Below, one piece after another: positions 43,643-54,644 of a stretch of DNA of 64,000 nt. Every line of letters begins with the position of its first letter. The stretch's first letter is position 1. A program made the position numbers and the translations under genes. The notes beneath the pieces are model-generated. The model made no database searches. It was not told the DNA's origin and saw nothing but the letters and a program-made list of their open reading frames with translations. The DNA is from an uncultured Tateyamaria sp. (GTDB lineage Bacteria > Pseudomonadota > Alphaproteobacteria > Rhodobacterales > Rhodobacteraceae). The DNA is taken from NCBI RefSeq assembly GCF_947496075.1, contig NZ_CANMBJ010000001.1, positions 682,001 to 746,000 on the forward strand, read 5' to 3'.

Positions 43643-45090
43643 TAGGCTCTCCAGAATTGAATGGTAAAGATGACGTAGACGGCCATCAGTTCCAGCCTCC
43701 CGATCAGCATCGCGGCAGCCAGCAACCATTTGGCCGTGTCATTGAGACCCGCGAAATTGCCCGAAGGGCCGATCTGGTCGCCAAAACCCGGACCGATATT
43801 CGCAAGAGCCGTGGCCGCACCGGACAGCGCCGTCACGAAATCGAGGCCCGTCATCGCCAATGCCACCGATAGGACACCAAGCGTCACCACGAAAAACATG
43901 AAGAAGGACATGACCGAGTTCAGCACATCCTCGCCCACAGGCCGCCCCGCGTAGCGCGGGGTGAAGATGCCATGCGGGCTGCGCGTCTTTTGCAGCTGTG
44001 CCTTGATCGAGGCGAACAGCAACTGATAGCGGAACACTTTGATCGAGCAGGCGGTTGATCCGGCGCAGCCGCCAATGAGGCCAGTAAAGAACAACACGGC
44101 AACCGCGAAACTGCCCCACTGACCGTAGTCGGCGTTGGCATACCCTGTGCCCGTCATCAACGACACGGTATTGAACAGGGCCGCCCGCACAGCCCCCTCG
44201 TTCACTGCATTTTGCTGCAGCAGATTCCACCCGGCGATCAGCGTGACGATAACCAAGGCCGTGACCAGAAAGACGTGGATTTGCCGGTCCTTCAGCAAGG
44301 GACGCGCGGTGCCCGCGCTGAGCTGCACAAAGCGCACGAAGGGCAAGGCCGCGAGGATCATGAACAAGGTCGCGACATAGGATGGCGCAGGGCCAAAGAC
44401 GGCAAAGGACGTGTCGTAGTTGGCAAATCCGCCCGTTGCGATAGTGGTCATCGCATGCACCGTGGCATCGAATGCGCCCATGCCTGCCGCGATGTAGGCC
44501 AGCGCACAGATCAACGTCAGGGCGACATAGATCACCGAGATACGGCTTGCAATCTCGGTCGCACGAGGCAGGATTTTTCCAAATGTATCGAAGGCTTCGG
44601 TACGGAAAATCTGCATCCCGCCCACGCGCAGTTCGGGCAGGAACACCATGGCCACAACGATAATACCAATGCCGCCCAGCCATTGCAGGATGCCGCGCCA
44701 CAACAACAACCCCTTGGGCAGCGCATCGAGGCCCGACAGGACTGTCGACCCGGTTGTGGTCAGGCCCGACATCGCTTCGAAAAAGGCGTCGACAAATCGG
44801 GCTTCGGTTGCACCGAGAAAGAAGGGTAGCGCACCAAAAATGGGTAGTGCCAGCCAGACACCGGTGGTCAGAAGAAATGTCTGCTGAATGGTCAGCCCTT
44901 GCTTGAGACCATTCTGGCAACTGAGTGCGATCATGCCTCCGACCATGACAGTGATCAGCGCACATTCGGCGAAGACGGGCCAATGCCCGCGTCCTTCTGC
45001 CAGATCAACCAGCATGGGCAGGACCATGGCCAGACCAAGTACAGCCACGAGCAGGCCAATCACATATCCAACAGGGCGCAAGTCGATCAT
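43642..45090 (-). CDS. trkH: Trk-type potassium uptake protein TrkH
   Basis: The membrane pore of a Trk K+ uptake system, 482 residues. The four selectivity-filter loops are visible as LTTTGSTVL, TTIATGGFAN, LMTGTGYAN and GGCAGSTAC. The family end IFTIQFWRA closes the protein. The TrkA NAD-binding partner is not in the window. It is followed without a gap by the TPP-enzyme gene. Confidence 0.95.
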   Translation of the reverse strand: MIDLRPVGYVIGLLVAVLGLAMVLPMLVDLAEGRGHWPVFAECALITVMVGGMIALSCQNGLKQGLTIQQTFLLTTGVWLALPIFGALPFFLGATEARFVDAFFEAMSGLTTTGSTVLSGLDALPKGLLLWRGILQWLGGIGIIVVAMVFLPELRVGGMQIFRTEAFDTFGKILPRATEIASRISVIYVALTLICALAYIAAGMGAFDATVHAMTTIATGGFANYDTSFAVFGPAPSYVATLFMILAALPFVRFVQLSAGTARPLLKDRQIHVFLVTALVIVTLIAGWNLLQQNAVNEGAVRAALFNTVSLMTGTGYANADYGQWGSFAVAVLFFTGLIGGCAGSTACSIKVFRYQLLFASIKAQLQKTRSPHGIFTPRYAGRPVGEDVLNSVMSFFMFFVVTLGVLSVALAMTGLDFVTALSGAATALANIGPGFGDQIGPSGNFAGLNDTAKWLLAAAMLIGRLELMAVYVIFTIQFWRA

Positions 45091-45117
45091 TGCGCTCAGC
45101 GTTGGCGGGCCGCGCGG

Positions 45118-45141
45118 GCGGTGTCAAGCAGGTGACACCGC
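45118..45141 (-). terminator. Hairpin between the DUF1127 gene and trkH
   Basis: GCGGTGTCA (45118-45126) pairs perfectly with TGACACCGC (45133-45141). It lies after the DUF1127 stop and before the trkH start in the direction of transcription. It lacks a T-run. Confidence 0.5.
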
Positions 45142-45194
45142 GCCGTAGGGTAAGTCCTCAAACGGCCGGAAACATTACCGGGCCGGATCGGAGT

Positions 45195-45422
45195 TCACAG
45201 ATGCATCATGTCGCGGAACACATATGCCGCGATGTCTTCGCGGCGCAGGTTCATCGCAGCCAACTCTTCGTCTGTTTTGGCATTCAATGCTTCAATGCGA
45301 TTGAAGCGGCTTTCCGCGGCGGCCGACATGGCAGCGGAGTGACCCAGAGCGGCAAAGAAATTGGTGATCCGGTCGAGGATCGCGCTCAGGATAGATGTGT
45401 TGGAATGGGTGACATAAGCCAT
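45195..45422 (-). CDS. DUF1127-like small protein
   Basis: A 75-residue protein (MAYVTHSNTSILSAILDRITNF at its start) ending RIEALNAKTDEELAAMNLRREDIAAYVFRD, the C-terminal motif of DUF1127/YjiS-type proteins. Small DUF1127 proteins in alphaproteobacteria have been linked to RNA binding and phosphate or stress responses. AAGGT at suitable spacing supports the ATG at 45422. Confidence 0.8.
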   Translation of the reverse strand: MAYVTHSNTSILSAILDRITNFFAALGHSAAMSAAAESRFNRIEALNAKTDEELAAMNLRREDIAAYVFRDMMHL

Positions 45423-45543
45423 TGGGATACCTTGCATATCATGCGTTTAACTGTGTCCTCCCGTTGACCGAAACATAGGTGTTGGGCCGCAAAAACACCA
45501 ATGCCGATACTGCATGGCCGCCTTGCGCAATTGTACGCTGTGA

Positions 45544-45562
45544 GGCGGGGGTGTCCCCCGCC
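45544..45562. repeat. GGCGGGGGTGTCCCCCGCC hairpin
   Basis: A perfect 8-bp palindrome with a 3-base loop next to the folE2 terminator. It resembles the GTAAGGCGGAGG family but lacks the GTAA/TTAC ends, so it may be a decayed member. Confidence 0.45.
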
Positions 45563-45568
45563 GAAACG

Positions 45569-45594
45569 AAAAAAGCGTGCCTGTAGCGGCACGC
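45569..45594 (-). terminator. Rho-independent terminator of folE2
   Basis: On the minus strand, GCGTGCC-GCTACA-GGCACGC is followed by six T residues (45569-45574 read in reverse). It lies 45 bp after the folE2 stop. Confidence 0.9.
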
Positions 45595-45607
45595 CTTCAT
45601 GCTTCGT

Positions 45608-45631
45608 AAGGCGGAGGTGTCCTCCGCCCTG
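45608..45631. repeat. GTAAGGCGGAGG palindrome, copy 3
   Basis: GTAAGGCGGAGGTGTCCTCCGCCC: arms GGCGGAGG and CCTCCGCC around a 3-4 nt loop, between the folE2 stop and its terminator. The inner stem differs from copies 1 and 2 but stays complementary. Confidence 0.65.
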
Positions 45632-45638
45632 CCGACGA

Positions 45639-46742
<1,104 letters not shown>

Positions 46743-46801
46743 AAAGTAGCCCCCCTTTCTGTCTGCGTGCCCAAGGTAGGTAAGCCGCCTTAGGCACATT
46801 T

Positions 46802-46840
46802 CCAATATTGCTAACAGTTACGTGTGAACCTGCAATATGG
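46802..46840. promoter_or_regulatory. Inverted repeat upstream of folE2
   Basis: CCAATATTGC (46802-46811) and GCAATATGG (46832-46840) are imperfect inverted copies separated by 20 bp, in the AT-richer gap between folE2 and metZ. They may be an operator for folE2; no regulator can be named. Confidence 0.35.
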
Positions 46841-46894
46841 ATGACAATTAAAAGGGGGCGCTGTCAGATTGTGGCACCATGACCCAAAGATGCA

Positions 46895-48082
46895 TTATTG
46901 TGCCTTTTCCAAGGCTTGCAGGATATCCGCAACCAAATCGTCACCATGTTCAATCCCTACAGACATGCGCACAAGACCAGGCGTGATACCCAATGCGTCC
47001 TTCTGATCCTGCGGCAAACGCTGGTGCGTCGTTGTCGCGGGATGGGTAAGTATCGACTTGGCGTCGCCAAGGTTGTTCGAGATGACCGGGATCGTGAGCG
47101 CGTTCAGGAACCGGAACGCAGCCTCTTGCCCACCCGCAAGATCGAGCGACAGGACTGTGCCCCCGGCCCCGCCCATCTGGCGAGCCACCAGATCGTGTTG
47201 AGCGTGGTCGGGATGACCGGGGTAAATCACACGCGCCAGCGCGCTATGCCCATGCAGGGCCTCGGCCAGTTGCAGGGCAGATGCGGCCTGTGCCCGCACG
47301 CGCAATTCCATCGTTTCCAGCCCTTTGAGCATCACCCAGGCCGTGAAGGGCGACATCGAACCACCAGTATGCTTCATGTAGGGTTCAACCGTTTTGCGGA
47401 TGAAGTCCTGCGTGCCAAGGATCACACCGCCAAGGGCGCGCCCTTGCCCGTCCACGTGTTTCGTCGTGGAATAGATGACAACATCCGCACCTTGGGCGAT
47501 GGCATCTGAAAAAACCGGTGTGGCAAAGACGTTGTCGACCAGAACGGTTGCCCCGACAGCATGCGCGAGTTCGGACACCGCGGCAATGTCCACCACCTCT
47601 AGTGTCGGGTTGGAAATGGATTCGAAAAAGACCGCCGTGGTGCCCGGCGTAATGGCCGCACGCCACGCCTCTACATCTGTGCCGTCGACAAATTCAACCT
47701 CGACCCCGTAGCGGGTCAGGACTTCTTCCAGGACATACAAACATGACCCGAACAGCGCGCGCGCCGACACCACCCGGTCGCCAGCTTTCAACATGGACGT
47801 CAATGCCCCGGACACAGCCGCCATGCCGGATGCTGTGGCAAAGCCGTCTTCCGCCCCTTCCAGCATCGCAATCCGCTCTTCAAACATGCGTACGGTCGGG
47901 TTGCCGTAGCGGGCATAGATGAACTCGTCATCCCCCGCTTTCTCAAACCGCTGCGCGGCCTGTTCGGCGCTGTCATAGACAAACCCTTGGGTCAGAAAGA
48001 TGGCTTCGCTCACCTCGCCGTACTGGCTGCGGCGGACGCCGCCATGGACGGCACGGGTGCGGGCATTCCACTTGTCGGACAT
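46895..48082 (-). CDS. metZ: O-succinylhomoserine sulfhydrylase
   Basis: MetZ makes homocysteine from O-succinylhomoserine and sulfide (direct sulfhydrylation) using PLP. The 395-residue protein of the Cys/Met PLP family has EAIFLTQGFVYDSAEQA, YARYGNPTVRMFEERIA, SGMAAVSGAL, VDNVFATPV and the Schiff-base lysine K208 in YSTTKHVDGQGR. GGAG at 7 nt selects the ATG at 48082. A SAM-II riboswitch and attenuator lie directly upstream, which fits methionine feedback control. Confidence 0.96.
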   Translation of the reverse strand: MSDKWNARTRAVHGGVRRSQYGEVSEAIFLTQGFVYDSAEQAAQRFEKAGDDEFIYARYGNPTVRMFEERIAMLEGAEDGFATASGMAAVSGALTSMLKAGDRVVSARALFGSCLYVLEEVLTRYGVEVEFVDGTDVEAWRAAITPGTTAVFFESISNPTLEVVDIAAVSELAHAVGATVLVDNVFATPVFSDAIAQGADVVIYSTTKHVDGQGRALGGVILGTQDFIRKTVEPYMKHTGGSMSPFTAWVMLKGLETMELRVRAQAASALQLAEALHGHSALARVIYPGHPDHAQHDLVARQMGGAGGTVLSLDLAGGQEAAFRFLNALTIPVISNNLGDAKSILTHPATTTHQRLPQDQKDALGITPGLVRMSVGIEHGDDLVADILQALEKAQ

Positions 48083-48099
48083 GTTCAAACTCCATCGCG

Positions 48100-48119
48100 G
48101 GCCTGAAAGGGGTCAGGCC
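48100..48119 (-). promoter_or_regulatory. Hairpin just upstream of the metZ ribosome-binding site
   Basis: GGCCTGA/TCAGGCC arms (48100-48106 and 48113-48119) form a small stem. Part of it (GGTCAGG at 48111-48117) is also complementary to 48165-48171, at the 3' edge of the SAM-II aptamer, so the two pairings exclude each other. Confidence 0.5.
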
Positions 48120-48121
48120 AC

Positions 48122-48161
48122 AAAAAACCCCCAGACGCGGGTCAAGCGAAAGGGGGGCTTT
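48122..48161 (-). terminator. Attenuator terminator in the metZ leader
   Basis: On the minus strand AAAGCCCCC (48161-48153) pairs with GGGGGTTTT (48132-48124) across a 20-nt loop and runs into a six-T tract. It lies between the SAM-II aptamer and metZ, so it would stop transcription before the gene when formed. Confidence 0.7.
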
Positions 48162-48167
48162 CATCCT

Positions 48168-48226
48168 GACCTTTTAGCGGAAATGTTTAACGTGGCCCGC
48201 AATCCGGTAACAAATCGCCACGTGGT
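48168..48226 (-). promoter_or_regulatory. SAM-II riboswitch
   Basis: The minus strand reads CGTGGCGATTTG, TTACCGGATTGC, GGGCCACGTTAAAC, then CGCTAAAAGG. These are the conserved blocks of the SAM-II (metA) aptamer: the P1 helix CGTGGC/GCCACG, the GATTT and TTGC segments, and the 3' GCTAAAAGG that forms the pseudoknot. It is placed about 90 nt before metZ, the classic alphaproteobacterial context. SAM binding should lower metZ expression. Confidence 0.92.
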
Positions 48227-48344
48227 TGGATTACGCCTGCCCGCCAGGGGCGTCAACACCGTCACGGTGCTGTAACTTAAATTTCATGCCTGCGTCATAT
48301 GGCTAGAGCATAGGAGCTCCACAAAATGTGGTAGGAGGTGCAGC

Positions 48345-49283
48345 ATGCCCATCCTGAGACTGAACGCAGGCCCGGAGGGGCTTGTGCTGCATGGCTCTCC
48401 GGCCCCGGCCCTGCCCACGCTGCGGAACGCGGCGCGGGGCAACGGCCCAATCATCATCCTGATCCACGGCTTCAAATACGACCCCGGCACACCGCGCTTT
48501 TGCCCCCATGGCCGTATCTTCGGACGCACGCGCCACCCCGAAAGCGCGTATCACACACAGTGGCCGCGTGCGTTGGGCTTTGCTTGCGGCCATGCGGACG
48601 AAGGATTGGCGATCGCCTTTGGCTGGCGCGCCCGCGGAAATCTGTGGCGGGCACAGCGCTCGGCGTGGGCGGCAGGTGTCGCATTGGCGCAGGCGATCCA
48701 TACGATCCGCATCGTTGCCCCCCGTCGTCCGATCCACGCCATCACCCATTCCATGGGGTCCGAGGTGATGTTCGAAGCATTGCACCACCTGCCCGCGCAT
48801 GCAGTGCAGCGCATCATCACTATCACGGGCGCAAGCTATGCCAGCGCCGTGAAAACGGCGATGGAAACACCAGCAGGCCGCACTGCTGAGTTGCTCAATG
48901 TAACCAGCCGCGAAAACGACGTGTTCGATGCCATGTTCGAAAAGCTGATTGCTGCTGACGTGCCGCAAGACCGTGCGATGGGGGCGGGTATCAATCTGGC
49001 AAATGCGGTTACGTTGCAATTGGATTGCCCACGCACATTGGGCGCATTGACCCGGTTTGGTGGTCACATCCACATGCCCAAGCGCCGGGTCTGCCACTGG
49101 TCGGGCTACACCCGGCCCGGTGCATTGCAGTTCTACGCTCGTGCCCTGCGTCACAGCGAAGAGCTGCAATTGCATGCTCTGCAAGACGCCCTGCCGGATG
49201 CCTCTGCCCCCCGTTGGTCCCGCATCTTTGCAATACCACATATGCCATCGGACTTGCTTGGTTGGCAGAAAACCGCATCATGA
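48345..49283 (+). CDS. Alpha/beta-fold hydrolase (DUF900-like)
   Basis: A 312-residue protein with IIILIHGFKYDPG (oxyanion strand), the nucleophile elbow ITHSMGSEVMFEAL (serine in HSMGS) and a late histidine in GGHIHMPKRRV. No signal peptide is present. AGGAGG precedes the ATG. A lipase/esterase-like activity is likely; the substrate is unknown. Confidence 0.82.
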   Translation: MPILRLNAGPEGLVLHGSPAPALPTLRNAARGNGPIIILIHGFKYDPGTPRFCPHGRIFGRTRHPESAYHTQWPRALGFACGHADEGLAIAFGWRARGNLWRAQRSAWAAGVALAQAIHTIRIVAPRRPIHAITHSMGSEVMFEALHHLPAHAVQRIITITGASYASAVKTAMETPAGRTAELLNVTSRENDVFDAMFEKLIAADVPQDRAMGAGINLANAVTLQLDCPRTLGALTRFGGHIHMPKRRVCHWSGYTRPGALQFYARALRHSEELQLHALQDALPDASAPRWSRIFAIPHMPSDLLGWQKTAS

Positions 49284-49307
49284 CCGCCGGACTGCCCGGA
49301 GGATTGC

Positions 49308-49994
49308 ATGATCGACCTGTACTATTGGCCCACGCCCAACGGCTGGAAGGTCTCAATTGCGCTACAAGAATTCGGACTTCCCTACAACGTCCACCTCATC
49401 AACATCGGCGCGGGCGATCAATTCAAACCCGAGTTCCTGAAGATCGCACCCAACAACCGGATGCCCGCGATCACCGATCCGGATGGACCGGACGGTGCGC
49501 CAATCTCGATCTTTGAAAGCGGCGCAATCCTGCAATACTTGGCCCGCAAGACGGGTCAGTTCGGTGGCAAGACCGAACGAGACCGTATCGCCGTTGATCA
49601 ATGGCTGATGTGGCAAATGGGCGGCGTTGGCCCAATGGCCGGTCAAACCCATCACTTTCTCAAATACGCGCCGCAGATGGGGCAGGACATTCCCTATGCC
49701 AAGGACCGGTACCGGAACGAAACCGCGCGCCTGTATGGTGTGTTGGACCGCCAATTGGCCGGGAATGAGTATGTGGCCGGGGATTACTCCATCGCGGACA
49801 TGGCGATCTGGCCGTGGGCGTCGCTTTGGGAAGGGCAGGAACAGACCTTGGACGACAAGCCGAACCTGGCGCGCTGGTTGGACACGGTCGGCAACCGACC
49901 AGCCGTGCAACGGGGACATGCGCTGCATCTGGACCTGCGCACAACCAAGCAAAGCAAGTCGGCACAAGACACCTTGTTCAACACAAAGAACTGA
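49308..49994 (+). CDS. Glutathione S-transferase (YfcG/Nu-like)
   Basis: A 228-residue GST with thioredoxin-like N-domain (MIDLYYWPTPNGWKVSIALQ) and helical C-domain with YSIADMAIWPWASLW. The TPNGWKV start and the GGVGPMAGQTHHFLKYAP segment are typical of YfcG-type enzymes with disulfide-bond reductase activity. CGGAGG sets the start. It lies 24 bp after the hydrolase and 29 bp before the Popeye-like gene, all on one strand. Confidence 0.88.
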   Translation: MIDLYYWPTPNGWKVSIALQEFGLPYNVHLINIGAGDQFKPEFLKIAPNNRMPAITDPDGPDGAPISIFESGAILQYLARKTGQFGGKTERDRIAVDQWLMWQMGGVGPMAGQTHHFLKYAPQMGQDIPYAKDRYRNETARLYGVLDRQLAGNEYVAGDYSIADMAIWPWASLWEGQEQTLDDKPNLARWLDTVGNRPAVQRGHALHLDLRTTKQSKSAQDTLFNTKN

Positions 49995-50023
49995 CCAAGA
50001 CGCCCTGGGGGGAGAAACAAAAC

Positions 50024-50740
50024 ATGTTCATGGTCAGCGACTACGTGGCTCCTGAGGCGGTGATACTGTCCGCCGGCGCCGTCTTTACCATCGGCTATCT
50101 GATCACAAACCAGATCGTTCTGCGGCTCATGATCCTGCTGGGGACGTGCCTTTACACCTACTACTACTTCACCGCCGCAGACACGCCGTTGTGGGAGGCG
50201 ATTTATACGTCGATGGTCATGGGCACCGCGAACCTTATCGGTCTGGGCAGCTTGCTCTGGCACCGCTCTAACCTTGCCGTGCCTGCCGCGCACCGCGACA
50301 TCTACCCCCTGTTCGAAGGACTGCCGCCCGGTGACTTTCGCGATTTGGTTAAACGCGCACGTCGCCACGTGCTGGATGAACGGGCGCAAGTGACAACCGA
50401 AGGGGTCCAGCCGGATAAGCTGTACTACGTGATTTCCGGCCCCATCCATATCACGAAACGGGGTGAGCGTTTCACGATGCCGCCCAACCTTTTCGTGGGC
50501 GAAGTTGCCTATGCGACTCATCAAACAAGTGCCGCCACAACCCGTCTGGATGCGGGCAGCGAAGTGCTGGAATGGGACGTGGCCGAGTTGCGTAAGCGGG
50601 CGCAGAAAAACTCGCGCTTTGCGCTGGCAATCGAGGCGATGATCACCAAGGATCTGGCACTCAAGGTCGCGTTTGCGGTCGCGCCTCACTCCGGGGATTG
50701 GAACGAAGACGCAGCAAATGCGCGGAGTGCGCGGGCTTAG
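50024..50740 (+). CDS. Popeye-like membrane protein with a cNMP-binding-type domain
   Basis: A 238-residue protein. Three hydrophobic segments lie in the first 75 residues (EAVILSAGAVFTIGYLI, IVLRLMILLGTCLYTYYYF, AIYTSMVMGTANLIGLGSLL). A C-terminal beta-roll then shows YPLFEGLPPGDFRDLVKRA, LYYVISGPIHITKRG and LFVGEVAYAT, resembling cyclic-nucleotide-binding folds. Three helices followed by such a domain is the layout of Popeye (POPDC) proteins, which bind cAMP in animals. There is no DNA-binding domain. The stop overlaps that of convergent yciB. Confidence 0.72.
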   Translation: MFMVSDYVAPEAVILSAGAVFTIGYLITNQIVLRLMILLGTCLYTYYYFTAADTPLWEAIYTSMVMGTANLIGLGSLLWHRSNLAVPAAHRDIYPLFEGLPPGDFRDLVKRARRHVLDERAQVTTEGVQPDKLYYVISGPIHITKRGERFTMPPNLFVGEVAYATHQTSAATTRLDAGSEVLEWDVAELRKRAQKNSRFALAIEAMITKDLALKVAFAVAPHSGDWNEDAANARSARA

Positions 50741-51357
50741 GCCCCCTTGGCATCCTCGTCTTCGTCCGAGATCATGTGATCCTGAAGGGCTGCGAACTGC
50801 AGGAAGATGAACAGCATCATCGCGATCGGAAATCCGAAGGTTTCGATCTTGACCCACGCATCCGTGGACATGGTCCGCCAGATGACCTCGTTCGCCACAG
50901 CAAGGGTGGCGAACATCGCACACAGCCTGCGGGTCAGGATCATCCACCCCTCGTGCCGCATGGGCACTGCATCACTGAGCACAAATGCCAGCCAGCTTTG
51001 ACCGCGCAGCAGGCCGATTCCCAGAAGCAGAGCGAACATACCGTAGACGATACTTGTCTTCATCTTGAAGAACCGCTCGTCATTGAACCATGCGGTGAGC
51101 GCGCCAAAGAAGATGACCATGAACGCGGTGAAAATTTGCATCCGGCTCAACTTGCCGGTCAGGGCCCACAGCACAGCCATAGCGATCAATATGATGGGCA
51201 CGAAGATCAGCGTGGCCACGATAAAGCCGGAGTACTCGGTCCCCGCCATCTCGTAGGTGTTGTCGCGGATGCGCAGGTAGATCAGGAAAAAGACCAATGG
51301 CGGCCCCAGTTCCAGCACCTGTTTCAACAGGGGATTGATCTCGCGCGCGTCTGCCAT
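50737..51357 (-). CDS. yciB: Inner-membrane septation protein A homologue YciB
   Basis: A 206-residue membrane protein with five or six helices, opening INPLLKQVLELGPPLVFFLIYL and carrying ALTAWFNDERFFKMKTSIVYGMFA and the late block VANEVIWRT, the IspZ/YciB signature. YciB affects cell-envelope integrity and septation in enterobacteria. GAGGAAG precedes the ATG at 51357. It is followed upstream by an EamA transporter on the same strand (13-bp gap). Confidence 0.93.
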   Translation of the reverse strand: MADAREINPLLKQVLELGPPLVFFLIYLRIRDNTYEMAGTEYSGFIVATLIFVPIILIAMAVLWALTGKLSRMQIFTAFMVIFFGALTAWFNDERFFKMKTSIVYGMFALLLGIGLLRGQSWLAFVLSDAVPMRHEGWMILTRRLCAMFATLAVANEVIWRTMSTDAWVKIETFGFPIAMMLFIFLQFAALQDHMISDEDEDAKGA

Positions 51358-51370
51358 GCTCTTCCTCAAA

Positions 51371-52273
51371 TTATCCGCCCATCTCGACGATGACCGCCCC
51401 AGCAGCGATCAGCGCCATTAGGGCAATTCTGCGCGGTCCTACCGTTTCTTTCAGCACCAGCCAACCGATGATTGCTGCAAACACGGTTGAAGTTTCGCGC
51501 AGCACCGCCGCCTCGCCCACTTTGTCGAGGCGCGTCGCCATCATGATGGAGCCGAAGCTGAGAAAAGCAACAATCCCGCCGATCACACCGCGTAACATCA
51601 GCGGCGGCAGTGCGGGGGCGTTCTGCATCCGGCGCCAGCGCATGTAAGCGATGGGTGGCATGAAGATACCGTCGATCATGAAGAACCAAGCGAGGAAGGT
51701 GAACGGGTTCTCGGTCGCGCGGATGCCGTAGGCGTCGTAGGTCGTGTAGAGGGCGACGAAGAGGCCAGTAATGACGGCGAGGCCCAACGCCATGGGAAGC
51801 GTTTCGCGGTTGGTTTGGAGGTGGCGCAGGTTGTAGAGCGCGAGGCCGTAGATGCCTGCCAGCAAGACGCCGACACCCAGCCATTGAACGATGGTGAAGG
51901 TTTCGGAGAAGAGGAGGTAGGCACCGATGACGGTGAAGAGCGGTCCGGTGCCCCGGACGACAGGGTAGACCACCGTGAAATCGCCTTTGGTGTAGGCCCA
52001 TGCCTGCAACAGTTTGTAGCCCACGTGGATCACGAAAACGACGGCGAAGATGGGCCACATATGCGGTTCGGGCCAGGGCACTACAAAAAGAGCGAAGGGC
52101 GCGGCCATGAGGCCGTAGGAAGCGTCGATGGCCCCGCGGGTCAGCCAGGGGTCATGCCGCCCTTTTTGGAGCGCGCCAAAAACAGCGTGGAGAAAGGCCG
52201 CCAAAATGGCGAGGTACAGGGCCACAGTATGCCCCGTTTCAGTGCCCTCAATACTGGCCAGCCATGCGGTCAT
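51371..52273 (-). CDS. EamA/DMT-family transporter
   Basis: A 300-residue protein with ten helices. The first EamA repeat opens AILAAFLHAVFGALQKGRHDPW, and features include VVYPVVRGTGPLFTVIGAYLLFSE and, at the end, GWLVLKETVGPRRIALMALIAAGAVIVEM. The substrate is unknown. It lies 13 bp before yciB and 60 bp after the ftsY stop; with yciB it could form a small operon. Confidence 0.88.
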   Translation of the reverse strand: MTAWLASIEGTETGHTVALYLAILAAFLHAVFGALQKGRHDPWLTRGAIDASYGLMAAPFALFVVPWPEPHMWPIFAVVFVIHVGYKLLQAWAYTKGDFTVVYPVVRGTGPLFTVIGAYLLFSETFTIVQWLGVGVLLAGIYGLALYNLRHLQTNRETLPMALGLAVITGLFVALYTTYDAYGIRATENPFTFLAWFFMIDGIFMPPIAYMRWRRMQNAPALPPLMLRGVIGGIVAFLSFGSIMMATRLDKVGEAAVLRETSTVFAAIIGWLVLKETVGPRRIALMALIAAGAVIVEMGG

Positions 52274-52333
52274 TCAGGGGCTGTCTCAGCATGGGACATT
52301 TTACAACCCCCTGATAGAACGCGATAAAACACC

Positions 52334-53692
<1,359 letters not shown>

Positions 53693-53741
53693 GATGCCCC
53701 GATACTTGATCTGATCCCTGACCTAATACGAGCGCACGGGC

Positions 53742-54644
53742 ATGAAAAGGTATGAGTTCTGGGCCATCGCCGTGTTGGTCCTTGGGATATGGTCCCCGTT
53801 TGCTGCCCTGGCGCGGTCCCCGGGCACCTTATGTTCCACTGGCGCGCTTGGGCCCGTGGGGTGTATCCGACCCGAACACGCAGCGTTCGATATCTGTCAG
53901 CATATCGAGGAGGCAAGCCGCAGGCATTTGCTGGATCCCGGTTTCTTTGCCCGGCTGCTATGGCAGGAAAGCCGGTTTGATGCCAATGCGCTCAGCCCGG
54001 CGGGCGCGCAGGGGATCGCGCAATTCATGCCCGGTACAGCTGCGTTGCGCGGGCTGTCGGACAGTTACAACCCGGCCGAAGCGATGGAGCGATCCGCGCA
54101 GTATTTGGCGGAGTTGCTGCGCCGATACGGGAATGCGGGGCTGGCTGCTGTTGCCTATAATGGGGGCGAACGGCGTGCCGACGGGTTCATCGTGGGGGAT
54201 GGTCTGGCCGGTGAAACCATTGACTACGTGCAAATCATCACGGGCCTGACTGCCGAAGATTGGCGCGATGCACCGCCCGAGCAGCACGACTTTCGCCTTG
54301 ATCCGAGCAAGCCGTTCATGCCCGCGTGCCTCGCCATGGCGCGCAACCGAAAGGTCAGTGCGATCAAAGGGATACCGGGCAAGCCGACCCTTCCGAAATG
54401 GGGGGCGCAGATCGCGTTCGGCAAGACCAAGGCCGCAGCCCAGAGCAAGGCCAAGGACGCGGCGCGATCTTGTCCCGCCCTCGTGGACGCGCACGTGGAT
54501 ATAGTGTTTGTCAAAAATCGCGTGCGGGGGCGACCCGGCTATCACATGGCGCGGGTGTCTGGAAATGACCGTGGGGCCGTGTCGAAAATCTGCCAGAATG
54601 TGCGGGCGCAGGGGTGCCCCTGCGCCGTCTACAAGAACTGGTGA
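53742..54644 (+). CDS. Lytic transglycosylase (SLT domain) with SPOR-like C-terminus
   Basis: A 300-residue periplasmic enzyme: a signal peptide (MKRYEFWAIAVLVLGIWSPFAALA), an SLT domain (about 55-150) with the catalytic glutamate in LLWQESRFDANALSPAGAQG and the AYNGG motif, then a C-terminal region of about 70 residues (KTKAAAQSKAKDAARSC...RVRGRPGYHMARVSG) that resembles a SPOR-like domain. It cleaves glycan strands to anhydro-muropeptides. Its stop abuts that of the convergent NuoE-NuoF fusion. Confidence 0.9.
   Translation: MKRYEFWAIAVLVLGIWSPFAALARSPGTLCSTGALGPVGCIRPEHAAFDICQHIEEASRRHLLDPGFFARLLWQESRFDANALSPAGAQGIAQFMPGTAALRGLSDSYNPAEAMERSAQYLAELLRRYGNAGLAAVAYNGGERRADGFIVGDGLAGETIDYVQIITGLTAEDWRDAPPEQHDFRLDPSKPFMPACLAMARNRKVSAIKGIPGKPTLPKWGAQIAFGKTKAAAQSKAKDAARSCPALVDAHVDIVFVKNRVRGRPGYHMARVSGNDRGAVSKICQNVRAQGCPCAVYKNW

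Noticed and set aside
46802-46840. Zur box upstream of folE2
   Set aside because: The inverted repeat does not match the compact Zur consensus; kept only as an unnamed dyad.
47973-48164. Open frame starting at ATG 48164 directly after the SAM-II aptamer (MKAPLSLDPRLGVFCG...)
   Set aside because: It runs through the terminator, the metZ ribosome-binding site and into metZ in another frame; its length and composition look like a shadow of leader and coding sequence.
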